Part shown: piece by piece, positions 1 through 6,502 of the stretch
Numbering within the stretch: position 1 is the stretch's first letter
Layout of the letters: every line of letters starts with the position of its first letter
NCBI GenBank assembly: GCA_905215105.1
Contig: CAJMOI010000077.1
Coordinates: forward strand, 1 to 8,998
Source: an uncultured bacterium
GTDB lineage: Bacteria; Bacillota; Clostridia; Oscillospirales; Acutalibacteraceae
Reading direction: 5' to 3'
Length of the DNA stretch: 8,998 nucleotides
Notes under the pieces: model-generated
What the model was told of the DNA's origin: nothing
What the model saw: only the letters and a program-made list of their open reading frames with translations
Databases searched by the model: none
Program-made: the position numbers and the translations under genes

Positions 1-1
1 C

Positions 2-70
2 AATGGACGCATTCGCGAGGGGGCGGTGAATCTGTTGAAGGTTTATTTGGAATCTATGCCGGAACGTTGA
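2..70 (+). CDS. 3' end of an unidentified gene (partial)
   Basis: A 22-codon open stretch enters from the left edge and stops at TGA 68-70. It reads Asn-Gly-Arg-Ile-Arg-Glu-Gly-Ala-Val-Asn and ends Ser-Met-Pro-Glu-Arg. The mix of charged and aliphatic residues is protein-like, and the stop lies 95 nt before the next gene on the same strand, as expected for a preceding gene in a polysaccharide locus. No motif is long enough to identify the family. The other two forward frames are not excluded. Confidence 0.4.
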   Translation, partial: NGRIREGAVNLLKVYLESMPER

Positions 71-165
71 CGATAAAATGATATCCCAAATCTATGCTGA
101 GTGAAATATTAGGAGTATATAACCTTGATTTTTGAGGTGAGGGGAAGAATGGAGTATGAAGTACA

Positions 166-1818
166 ATGAATGAAAATAAGAATGAGTGTAAAAGTAACAG
201 CGAAATGATTAACCCTGTAACTGGTAATAAAGCCCAAAAAAAGCATATCGAACATTGGAAAGTAATCGCTTTCTATCTCATCATATATGACGTAATCGCA
301 GTAAATTTTTCTTACTTTTTTGGTTTGTGGCTGCGATTTGATTTACGTTTCTCAAATATTCCACATGTGTACCTGGATTCATATTTAAGATTTGCACCGT
401 TATATACGGTGTTTGTACTAATTGTTTTTTATATTCTGCATCTGTACAAGAGTCTGTGGAGATTCGCCAGCTTTAGTGAATTAAATAGAATATTTGCGTC
501 AAGCGTAATTACCACAGTGTTTCACACCGTGTGTATTACAGTATTTATTAAACGTATGCCAATATCTTACTATGTGATTGGTGCTGCTATGCAGCTGGCT
601 TTGGTAGCAGCTGTGCGATTTGCCTATCGTTATATTACACTTGAACGGACTCGAAGAGAACGGAGTATGAATGCTGTTCATAATGTTATGGTAATCGGAG
701 CTGGTGCCGCAGGCCAGGTGATATTAAAGGAGCTGAAAAGCTCTACGGAAGTATTTTCAAAACCATGCTGTGTCATTGATGATAATAAAAATAAGTGGGG
801 GCGTTTCATAGAAGGGGTGCCTATAGTTGGTGGACGTGATTCTATTATGGAGTCAGTAAAGAAATATAAAATAGATCAGATTTTAGTGGCGATCCCAACT
901 GCTTCTCCGAAAAATAAGAGAGATATCTTAAATATATGCAAAGAGACTCACTGCGAACTAAAGAGTCTGCCGGGAATTTATCAGCTAACAAATGGAGAAG
1001 TATCACTAAGCAGAATGAAGGCTGTGGCTGTAGAAGATTTGCTGGGTAGGGAACCGATTAAAGTAAACATGGAAGAAATATTCCGGTATATCAAAGGGAA
1101 GACCATTCTTGTCACAGGTGGCGGTGGGTCTATCGGAAGTGAGTTGTGTCGTCAGATTGCCGACCACGAGCCGAAACAGCTGATTATTTTTGATTACGAC
1201 GGAACACTGGCCGACACGTCTCCCGGCATCTGCCATTGCTATAACACCACTGCCGCAGAAATGGGATATCCAACTCATCCGGACCGGGAGGATTTCTTCG
1301 GTGTTATCGGCGGTTCACTGGAACAGGGCTTTCCCAAATTGTGGCCGGATATGACCCCGGAACAGATTACCCAGGCCGTGGTTCGCTATCGGGAACTGTA
1401 TGCTGAAGAAGGCCGTTTTCTGCCTGCCCCGCTCTATAACGGAATGAAGGAAACCCTGATTGCTCTGAAAGAACAGGGATATCGTTTGGCGGTTGCCACC
1501 CTAAAACACCATCGGTTTATTCACGGAATGCTTCAGGACAATCATATTGAAACGCTGTTCGATGCTGTCTGTGCCTATCGGGGACAGGAAACCAAAAGCG
1601 ATCTGCTGCGGGAAGCCTGCCGTCTGACCGGTGTTTCTCCGGAAGAAGGCCTTCTGATAGGAGACAGCGCCTATGATGGACAGGGAGCACAGAGTCTGCC
1701 CATGGATTTTGTCGCCGCTCTGTATGGCTGGGGATTCCGAAAAAAGGAAGAAACCCTTCCCTATCATCCCATGGGACTGTTGGAACAGCCGCGGGATCTG
1801 CTGAAATTGCTTGCATAA
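166..1818 (+). CDS. Chimeric protein: truncated CapD/FlaA1-type NDP-sugar epimerase/dehydratase fused to a HAD phosphatase (Gph-like)
   Basis: The N-terminal half is a membrane polysaccharide-biosynthesis epimerase/dehydratase. It has four hydrophobic segments (about residues 33-56, 75-93, 109-127, 133-150), the family's LWRFAS-type signature at 97-102, a first Rossmann domain with G178-x-G180-x2-G183, and the start of the catalytic SDR domain with TGGGGSIG at 317-324. Family members usually run to about 600 residues or more. Here the SDR domain stops at Asp343, so its catalytic Tyr/Lys region and substrate pocket are absent. From residue 340 on, the sequence is a HAD hydrolase: motif I D343-Y-D345-G-T, a cap region, motif II Thr445, probable motif III Lys477 and motif IV G499-D500-S-x2-D504. 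That is about 211 residues, close to a full Gph. The epimerase half is therefore probably inactive, while the HAD half keeps its active site but lacks its own start. The start ATG has GGAG at 151-154, 11 nt upstream, and an in-frame stop at 157-159 rules out earlier starts. Whether the fusion exists in the cell or is an assembly join is open. Confidence 0.8.
   Translation: MNENKNECKSNSEMINPVTGNKAQKKHIEHWKVIAFYLIIYDVIAVNFSYFFGLWLRFDLRFSNIPHVYLDSYLRFAPLYTVFVLIVFYILHLYKSLWRFASFSELNRIFASSVITTVFHTVCITVFIKRMPISYYVIGAAMQLALVAAVRFAYRYITLERTRRERSMNAVHNVMVIGAGAAGQVILKELKSSTEVFSKPCCVIDDNKNKWGRFIEGVPIVGGRDSIMESVKKYKIDQILVAIPTASPKNKRDILNICKETHCELKSLPGIYQLTNGEVSLSRMKAVAVEDLLGREPIKVNMEEIFRYIKGKTILVTGGGGSIGSELCRQIADHEPKQLIIFDYDGTLADTSPGICHCYNTTAAEMGYPTHPDREDFFGVIGGSLEQGFPKLWPDMTPEQITQAVVRYRELYAEEGRFLPAPLYNGMKETLIALKEQGYRLAVATLKHHRFIHGMLQDNHIETLFDAVCAYRGQETKSDLLREACRLTGVSPEEGLLIGDSAYDGQGAQSLPMDFVAALYGWGFRKKEETLPYHPMGLLEQPRDLLKLLA
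1183..1194 (+). other. Fusion junction between epimerase and HAD coding sequence
   Basis: The codons for Ile340-Ile341-Phe342-Asp343 fit both parents. CapD-type proteins have a conserved Lys-Gln-Leu-Ile-Ile-Phe-Asp strand after the glycine-rich loop, normally followed by Ile/Leu-Tyr-Glu-Asn. Gph-type HAD proteins begin Ile-Ile-Phe-Asp-x-Asp-Gly-Thr. The frame is kept, and the shared Asp codon serves as the epimerase's nucleotide-binding acid on one side and the HAD nucleophile on the other. Identity over roughly 12 nt is enough for microhomology recombination. The exact breakpoint cannot be placed inside the shared block. Confidence 0.75.
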
Positions 1819-1826
1819 AAGAATCG

Positions 1827-1870
1827 CCGGACTTCGGAGTTTTTTCCCTTCGAAGCCCGGTTTTTGTTTT
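1827..1870 (+). terminator. Rho-independent terminator after the HAD portion
   Basis: A 10-bp stem with one mismatch (1827-1836 with 1851-1860), a 14-nt loop and a T-rich tract at 1861-1870 begin 8 nt after the stop codon. It should end the upstream transcript and separate it from the methionine operon. Confidence 0.85.
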
Positions 1871-1886
1871 CTTTTGGAGAAATTCA

Positions 1887-1895
1887 TGGTATAAT
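1887..1895 (+). promoter_or_regulatory. Extended -10 promoter for the metF-metH operon
   Basis: TGGTATAAT gives a perfect TATAAT at 1890-1895 preceded by TG-n, an extended -10 element. The -35 region, around 1865-1872 inside the terminator's T tract, is poor, which the extended -10 can compensate for. The predicted transcript starts near 1902, leaving a leader of about 60 nt before metF. That is too short for a SAM or cobalamin riboswitch. Confidence 0.65.
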
Positions 1896-1910
1896 GAGCT
1901 ATTATCTGAA

Positions 1911-1932
1911 CGGAACCGGCTGTCCGGTTCTG
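1911..1932 (+). promoter_or_regulatory. Stem-loop in the metF mRNA leader
   Basis: GAACCGG (1913-1919) pairs perfectly with CCGGTTC (1924-1930) around the loop CTGT, and a G-T and a C-G pair extend it to 9 bp (1911-1932). No T run follows, so it is not a terminator by itself. It sits close to the predicted 5' end of the mRNA and leaves the ribosome binding site (1949-1954) free. A role in mRNA stability or protein binding is possible but unproven. Confidence 0.55.
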
Positions 1933-1960
1933 CTTCCAAACAAAATAATGGAGGTACGTT

Positions 1961-2827
1961 ATGAAAATCAGTGAGCTCTTGCAGAATGGAAAAATTACCT
2001 TTTCCTGTGAAATCTTTCCCCCGAAACCCGGCGCAGATATTTCGCGAATGTGGGAAGTGGTGCAGGGGATCGCGGAGCTGTCCCCTGATTTTATCAGCGT
2101 TACCTATGGTGCAGGCGGAAGCACTTCCAAGCGCACAGTGGAGATCGCCTCTGCCATCCAGGAGCAGCACGGCATCCCCGCGCTGGCTCACCTGACCTGT
2201 GTTTCCTCTTCCCGGGAGGACATCCGCAATCAGCTGAACCTGATGAAGGAAAACGGACTGGAAAACATTTTGGCACTGCGTGGAGATCTTCCCAAAGACG
2301 ACTCGATTCCCGCTCTCACCCATTACAAATATGCCTGTGAGCTGATTGAGGATATCAAGTCTCAGGGTGATTTCTGCATCGGCGCAGCCTGCTATCCCGA
2401 GGGCCATGTGGAGTGTGAGCGCCGGGAGGACGACATCGACTACTTAAAGCACAAGGTGGAATGCGGGTGCGACTTTTTGACCACCCAGATGTTCTTTGAC
2501 AACAATGTGCTCTATAACTTTATGTACCGGATTCTGGCAAAGGGAATTCATGTGCCGGTGATCGCTGGTATCATGCCCGTTATCAATAGCCGGCAGATCA
2601 AGCGCTCTTGTGAGCTTTCCGGTACTCAGCTGCCCCAGCGGTTCCGCCGCATTGCAGAGAAATTCTCCGACGACCCGCTGGCCATGAAGCAGGCAGGTAT
2701 TGCCTATGCCACCGAGCAGATTATCGACCTGCTCTCCAACGGCGTGGAACACATCCACCTGTACACTATGAATAACCCGGAAATTGCCGGTGCCATTGTG
2801 AACAACCTTTCCCACATTCTTCGGTAA
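1961..2827 (+). CDS. metF: Methylenetetrahydrofolate reductase
   Basis: Reduces 5,10-methylene-THF to 5-methyl-THF in the cytoplasm with a flavin, supplying the methyl donor for MetH. The 288-residue length matches bacterial MetF TIM barrels. Visible signatures are the N-terminal CEIFPPK with the probable catalytic Glu17, VTYGAGGST at 47-55, HLTC at 77-80, and ILALRGD at 103-109, whose Asp109 corresponds to the flavin/folate-contacting Asp of the family. The ATG is set by TGGAGG at 1949-1954, 6 nt upstream. It is the first gene of a plus-strand operon, followed 12 nt later by the methionine synthase reactivation protein. No separate MetV-like partner is seen in the window. Family assignment is firm; the electron donor (NADH or ferredoxin-linked) cannot be read from the sequence. 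Confidence 0.96.
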   Translation: MKISELLQNGKITFSCEIFPPKPGADISRMWEVVQGIAELSPDFISVTYGAGGSTSKRTVEIASAIQEQHGIPALAHLTCVSSSREDIRNQLNLMKENGLENILALRGDLPKDDSIPALTHYKYACELIEDIKSQGDFCIGAACYPEGHVECERREDDIDYLKHKVECGCDFLTTQMFFDNNVLYNFMYRILAKGIHVPVIAGIMPVINSRQIKRSCELSGTQLPQRFRRIAEKFSDDPLAMKQAGIAYATEQIIDLLSNGVEHIHLYTMNNPEIAGAIVNNLSHILR

Positions 2828-2832
2828 GGGGG
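2826..2832 (+). promoter_or_regulatory. Ribosome binding site supporting a TTG start
   Basis: AAGGGGG overlaps the metF stop codon and lies 7 nt before TTG 2840. No in-frame ATG exists near this position, so the SD placement supports TTG as the initiation codon of the reactivation protein. Confidence 0.65.
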
Positions 2833-2839
2833 AAGCAGG

Positions 2840-3484
2840 TTGCAGATTGATACAAAAGAAGTGCTGCGCTATCTGGCTTTTAAAGGAACGCCCGACGAAC
2901 GGCTGCTGGAAGAAATCGATGTGTGCAGCCGGGAATTGCTTTCCGCTGCCGCTCCGAAAGCCTGTTTTTTGCGGGTGCCGGTGGTGCACGGCGAAAACGG
3001 ACAGCTGACGATTGACGGTACGTCCCTTTGCAGCAAAGATTTACAGGGACACCTGCGGGAATGTAAAGAAGCCTTCCTGTTTGCCGCTACATTGGGGACA
3101 CAGGTTGACAACCTGATGCGGCGGTATTCCCTCACCGCCATGAGCCGGGCGGTTATCTTGCAGGCCTGCGCCGCCGCCGCCATTGAGAGCTTTTGTGACG
3201 AGCAGGAGGAAGGGCTGCGGAAAAGCGTGGAGGGCGAAAAGCTGTTTCTTCGCCCGCGATACAGCCCCGGCTATGGAGATTTTCCCATCCAGTGGCAGCA
3301 CACGCTGCTTTCCATGCTGGATGCCCCGAAACGGATTGGGCTGACAGCCACGGAATCCTGTATGCTGGCGCCCACCAAATCGGTGACGGCAATTATTGGC
3401 CTGACCCATGACGAAACCGACTGCCACATCCGCAAGTGCATGGGCTGCAAATCGAAAAACTGCCCCTTCCGAAGGGAAGAGTAG
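2840..3484 (+). CDS. Stand-alone cobalamin-dependent methionine synthase activation (reactivation) domain protein
   Basis: In Escherichia coli this domain is the C-terminal quarter of MetH; it binds S-adenosylmethionine and remethylates inactive cob(II)alamin. Here it is a separate 214-residue protein placed between metF and metH. The diagnostic SAM-binding signature R140-Y-S-P-G-Y145 is clear, followed by the conserved Lys-Ser-Val-Thr-Ala segment near the end of the fold. The last 20 residues carry C195-x4-C200-x2-C203-x4-C208, a cysteine tail absent from the E. coli domain that could bind an Fe-S cluster or zinc, possibly to receive the electron needed for reactivation (inference). The start is TTG. 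The gap to metH is 40 nt. Thermotoga-type split MetH systems are the nearest known parallel. The tail could suggest a MetV-like protein, but the Arg-x-Ser-Pro-Gly-Tyr signature argues for the activation domain. Confidence 0.92.
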   Translation: MQIDTKEVLRYLAFKGTPDERLLEEIDVCSRELLSAAAPKACFLRVPVVHGENGQLTIDGTSLCSKDLQGHLRECKEAFLFAATLGTQVDNLMRRYSLTAMSRAVILQACAAAAIESFCDEQEEGLRKSVEGEKLFLRPRYSPGYGDFPIQWQHTLLSMLDAPKRIGLTATESCMLAPTKSVTAIIGLTHDETDCHIRKCMGCKSKNCPFRREE

Positions 3485-3510
3485 TACTCGCAGCCAATTT
3501 CGAAGTATAG

Positions 3511-3516
3511 AAAGGA
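3511..3516 (+). promoter_or_regulatory. Ribosome binding site defining the metH start
   Basis: AAAGGA lies 8 nt before ATG 3525. An in-frame ATG at 3408 lies inside the upstream gene and would add 39 residues with no resemblance to MetH. The homocysteine-binding domain begins directly after Met at 3525. Confidence 0.8.
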
Positions 3517-3524
3517 CTTGTCCT

Positions 3525-5909
3525 ATGAATCCTGTATTTTCTCAGCTGGGCACCCATCCCGTTTTCTTTGACGGCGCCATGGGTACCATTTTACAGCAAA
3601 ACGGCCTCAAGGCCGGGGAGCTTCCCGAAACCTGGAACCTCTCCCACCCCGATCTGATTACATCTATTCACGCGGATTATCTCGCCGCCGGATGCCAGAT
3701 TGTTAAATCCAACACTTTCGGCGCGAACCGCTTTAAATTCCCCGGTGAAGAGCTGGAAACCATCATTACCGCCGGTATTTCTCATGCCAAAAAGGCCGTT
3801 TCCCAGTGCGGTCATCCGGCCATGGTTGCCATGGACATCGGCCCCACCGGAAAGCTCATGAAGCCTATGGGCGATTTGGACTTTGAGGAAGCCGTTTCTG
3901 CCTTTGGCGAAGCGGCCGCCATGGGTGAAAAAGCCGGTGCCGATCTGATTTTGATTGAAACCATGAGCGATACCATGGAGGTGAAGGCCGCCATTCTGGG
4001 CGCAAAAGAGCACACTTCCCTGCCGGTTTTCGTCACCATGATTTTTGACGAAAGCGGGAAGCTCCTCACCGGCGGCGACATTCCCGCTGCGGTGGCCATG
4101 CTGGAAGGCTTGGGCGTGGACGCGCTGGGCTTTAACTGCGGCCTTGGCCCCAAGCAGATGCTTTCTTTGCTGCCGAAGCTGGCAGAATGTACCTCTCTGC
4201 CCATGATCGTCAACCCTAACGCCGGACTTCCCCGCCGGGAAAACGGTCAGACCGTGTTTGACGTACACCCCGACGAGTTCGCACAGCTGATGGAGGAGAT
4301 CGTCAAGGGCGGCGCGTGGATTATTGGCGGCTGCTGCGGCACCACGCCGGAACATCTTCGGAAAACCGTAGAGCGCTGCCGAGAGCTTCCTCTGATTCCG
4401 CTGACGGAGAAAAAGCGCACGGTCATTTCCTCCTATGCGCAGGCAGTGGTGTTCGGCAAAAAGCCGGTAATTATCGGCGAGCGCATTAATCCTACCGGCA
4501 AAAAGCGCTTTAAGCAAGCGCTGCGGGAACACGATATGGAGTATATCCTGCGGGAAGGCGTAACCCAGCAGCAAAGCGGCGCCCATGTGCTGGATGTGAA
4601 CGTAGGTCTGCCGGAAATCGACGAAAAAGCCCTGATGTGCGAGGCCGTTTCCCAGCTGCAAGGGGTTTCCGATCTGCCGCTGCAAGTCGATACTTCCAGC
4701 CCGGAAGTGATGGAGGCCGCCCTGCGAATCTATAACGGAAAAGCCCTCATCAACTCTGTGAACGGTAAAAAAGAGAGCATGGAAGCCATTTTCCCGCTGG
4801 TGAAGAAATACGGCGGCGCGGTGATCGCCCTGACCCTGGATGAAAACGGCATTCCTGAAACGGCACAGGGGCGCTTTGAGATTGCCAAAAAGATTGTGGA
4901 CACCGCCGCCACCTATGGCATCCCCAAGCACGACATTATCGTGGACGCACTGGCCATGACCATCAGCACCGGCTGGGAGGCTGCCGCCGTGACACTGGAA
5001 ACCCTGTGTCTGCTGCGGGATGAGCTGGGGGTACACACTTCTCTGGGCGTTTCCAATGTGTCCTTTGGCTTGCCCCAGCGGGAAAACGTCAACGCGGCTT
5101 TCTTCACCATGGCTTTGCAGAATGGCCTGAGCGCCGCCATCATCAACCCCAACTCGGAAGCCATGCTCCGGGCTTATGACGCATTTTGTGCCCTGTCTGG
5201 TGCAGACCCCCAGTGCGCCGCCTATATTGAGAAGTATGCCCAAGCCACAGCCGTTTCTTCGATTCCAGCCAAAACAGACGTTTCCCTGTCCCAGTCCATC
5301 ATCCGGGGTCTGAAGGAAAGCGCCTATGACGCAGCAAAGGCAGAGCTTGCTCATCGGGAGCCGCTGGCCGTCATTAACGAGGACATGGTGCCCGCTCTCG
5401 ACGTGGTGGGTCAGGGCTTTGAAAAGGGGACGCTGTTCCTGCCTCAGCTCTTGATGAGCGCCGAAGCCGCTAAAGCTGCTTTTGAGGCGGTACGGGAAAC
5501 GCTGGAAAGCGCCGGTTCCCGCCCGGAGAAAAAGGGAAAAATTGTGCTGGCCACCGTACAGGGAGACATCCACGATATCGGCAAAAATATCGTAAAGGTA
5601 CTGCTGGAAAACTACAGCTATGAGGTGATCGATTTGGGCAAGGATGTGCCCATTGAGACGGTGGTACAGGCTGTGGTGGAAAACCATGTGGTACTGGCAG
5701 GACTCAGCGCTTTGATGACCACCACCGTGGAAAATATGGCCAAAACCATTGAAGCCCTGCACCGGGACGCTCCGTGGTGTAAAATTATGGTAGGCGGCGC
5801 AGTGCTCACCCCGGAATATGCCGAAATGATTCACGCAGACTATTATTCCAAGGACGCTATGGCTTCTGTGCGATATGCAGAGGAGATTTTCGGAGGAAAC
5901 GAGCAATGA
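3525..5909 (+). CDS. metH: Cobalamin-dependent methionine synthase (homocysteine, folate and B12 modules; no activation domain)
   Basis: Transfers the methyl group of 5-methyl-THF through methylcobalamin to homocysteine, giving methionine and THF. The 794-residue protein has, in order, a homocysteine S-methyltransferase barrel (about 1-300) with zinc ligands Cys205, Cys270 and Cys271; a pterin-binding barrel starting near VIIGERIN at 315-322; a helical B12 cap (about 585-660) containing LFLPQLLMSAEA; and a Rossmann cobalamin domain with D681-x-H683-x2-G686, where His683 is the lower axial ligand. The E. coli enzyme is about 1227 residues; the missing part is the reactivation domain, supplied here by the gene upstream. 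All catalytic residues I can check are intact. The stop overlaps the start of the next gene (ATGA at 5906-5909), so the two are probably translationally coupled. No cobalamin riboswitch precedes it. Confidence 0.96.
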   Translation: MNPVFSQLGTHPVFFDGAMGTILQQNGLKAGELPETWNLSHPDLITSIHADYLAAGCQIVKSNTFGANRFKFPGEELETIITAGISHAKKAVSQCGHPAMVAMDIGPTGKLMKPMGDLDFEEAVSAFGEAAAMGEKAGADLILIETMSDTMEVKAAILGAKEHTSLPVFVTMIFDESGKLLTGGDIPAAVAMLEGLGVDALGFNCGLGPKQMLSLLPKLAECTSLPMIVNPNAGLPRRENGQTVFDVHPDEFAQLMEEIVKGGAWIIGGCCGTTPEHLRKTVERCRELPLIPLTEKKRTVISSYAQAVVFGKKPVIIGERINPTGKKRFKQALREHDMEYILREGVTQQQSGAHVLDVNVGLPEIDEKALMCEAVSQLQGVSDLPLQVDTSSPEVMEAALRIYNGKALINSVNGKKESMEAIFPLVKKYGGAVIALTLDENGIPETAQGRFEIAKKIVDTAATYGIPKHDIIVDALAMTISTGWEAAAVTLETLCLLRDELGVHTSLGVSNVSFGLPQRENVNAAFFTMALQNGLSAAIINPNSEAMLRAYDAFCALSGADPQCAAYIEKYAQATAVSSIPAKTDVSLSQSIIRGLKESAYDAAKAELAHREPLAVINEDMVPALDVVGQGFEKGTLFLPQLLMSAEAAKAAFEAVRETLESAGSRPEKKGKIVLATVQGDIHDIGKNIVKVLLENYSYEVIDLGKDVPIETVVQAVVENHVVLAGLSALMTTTVENMAKTIEALHRDAPWCKIMVGGAVLTPEYAEMIHADYYSKDAMASVRYAEEIFGGNEQ

Positions 5910-6430
5910 AACTGAAAGACGGCCGAGAGCTGACCCTTCGGAAAGCAGAAAAAGATGACGCGGCAGATATCCTCGCCTATCTGAATCAGGTGGGCGGCGA
6001 AAGCGACAATCTGCTATTTGGAAAAGACGGGATGCAGCTGCCGGTGGAAGCGGAAGAGAAATTTATTGAATCGGTAAACGCCTGCAAAACCTCGGTGCTG
6101 CTGGTGGGACTGGTAGAAAATGAAATTGCCTGCGTGGGCAGTGTTTCTGCTTCTTCCCGGGAACGGATTGCCCATTTGGGAGAATTGGCCGTTTCGGTCT
6201 CCAAAAAACACTGGCGGCTGGGCATTGGTGAGGCCTTGATGAAAGAGATGATTGCATTTGCCCGACAGACCGGACAGCTGAAAACCCTGTATCTCGGCGT
6301 TCGGGACGGCAACGACGGTGCAATCGCCCTGTATCACAAGCTGGGCTTTGTGGAATATGGTCGGTTCCCCGGATTTTTCCACATTAACGGGCAGTTTGAG
6401 GATGAACTTTTGATGTATAAAGAGCTGTAA
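5906..6430 (+). CDS. GNAT-family N-acetyltransferase
   Basis: A 174-residue acetyl-CoA-dependent acyltransferase of the GNAT fold. It opens with the family's typical first strand (LTLRKAEKDDA) and has the acetyl-CoA pyrophosphate-binding loop at R104-L-G106-I-G108, preceded by strand beta4 (GELAVSV). Near the end come the usual Ala-Leu-Tyr-x-Lys-Leu-Gly-Phe helix-strand turn and a YGRFPGFF segment. The substrate is unknown; overall similarity is to the broad YhhY-like group acting on small molecules or amino acids. Its ATG overlaps the metH stop, and GGAGGAA at 5892-5898 lies 7 nt upstream, so it is the last gene of the methionine operon. A link to methionine metabolism is suggested only by this coupling. 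Confidence 0.85.
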   Translation: MKLKDGRELTLRKAEKDDAADILAYLNQVGGESDNLLFGKDGMQLPVEAEEKFIESVNACKTSVLLVGLVENEIACVGSVSASSRERIAHLGELAVSVSKKHWRLGIGEALMKEMIAFARQTGQLKTLYLGVRDGNDGAIALYHKLGFVEYGRFPGFFHINGQFEDELLMYKEL

Positions 6431-6435
6431 AAAAC

Positions 6436-6477
6436 AAAACCGCAGAGGACAGACAAAGCTGTTTCTCTGCGGTTTTT
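6436..6477. terminator. Bidirectional terminator between converging operons
   Basis: A perfect 12-bp stem (6436-6447 with 6465-6476), with a smaller inner ACAG/CTGT helix in the loop, is flanked by A-rich sequence on the left and T-rich sequence on the right. It lies 5 nt after the GNAT stop and about 26 nt after the DUF2284 stop on the minus strand, so it can serve both operons. Confidence 0.9.
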
Positions 6478-6502
6478 AATTTTGATGAAAAATAAAGATG
6501 GC

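Noticed and set aside
67..123. A promoter for the chimeric gene (TTGACG at 67-72 and TATATAAC at 116-123)
   Set aside because: The good -35 has no -10 at a 16-18 nt distance, and the TATA-like box has no acceptable -35; AT-rich sequence gives such matches by chance.
3408..3524. A 39-residue N-terminal extension of MetH starting at ATG 3408
   Set aside because: It overlaps the end of the reactivation gene, has no MetH similarity, and the well-placed AAAGGA before ATG 3525 explains the start.
3591..5906. A very long open frame on the minus strand opposite metH (771 codons)
   Set aside because: It is antisense to an unmistakable metH, and its translation shows no domain and is rich in His, Gly and Gln. 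Such frames arise from GC-rich codon use on the coding strand.
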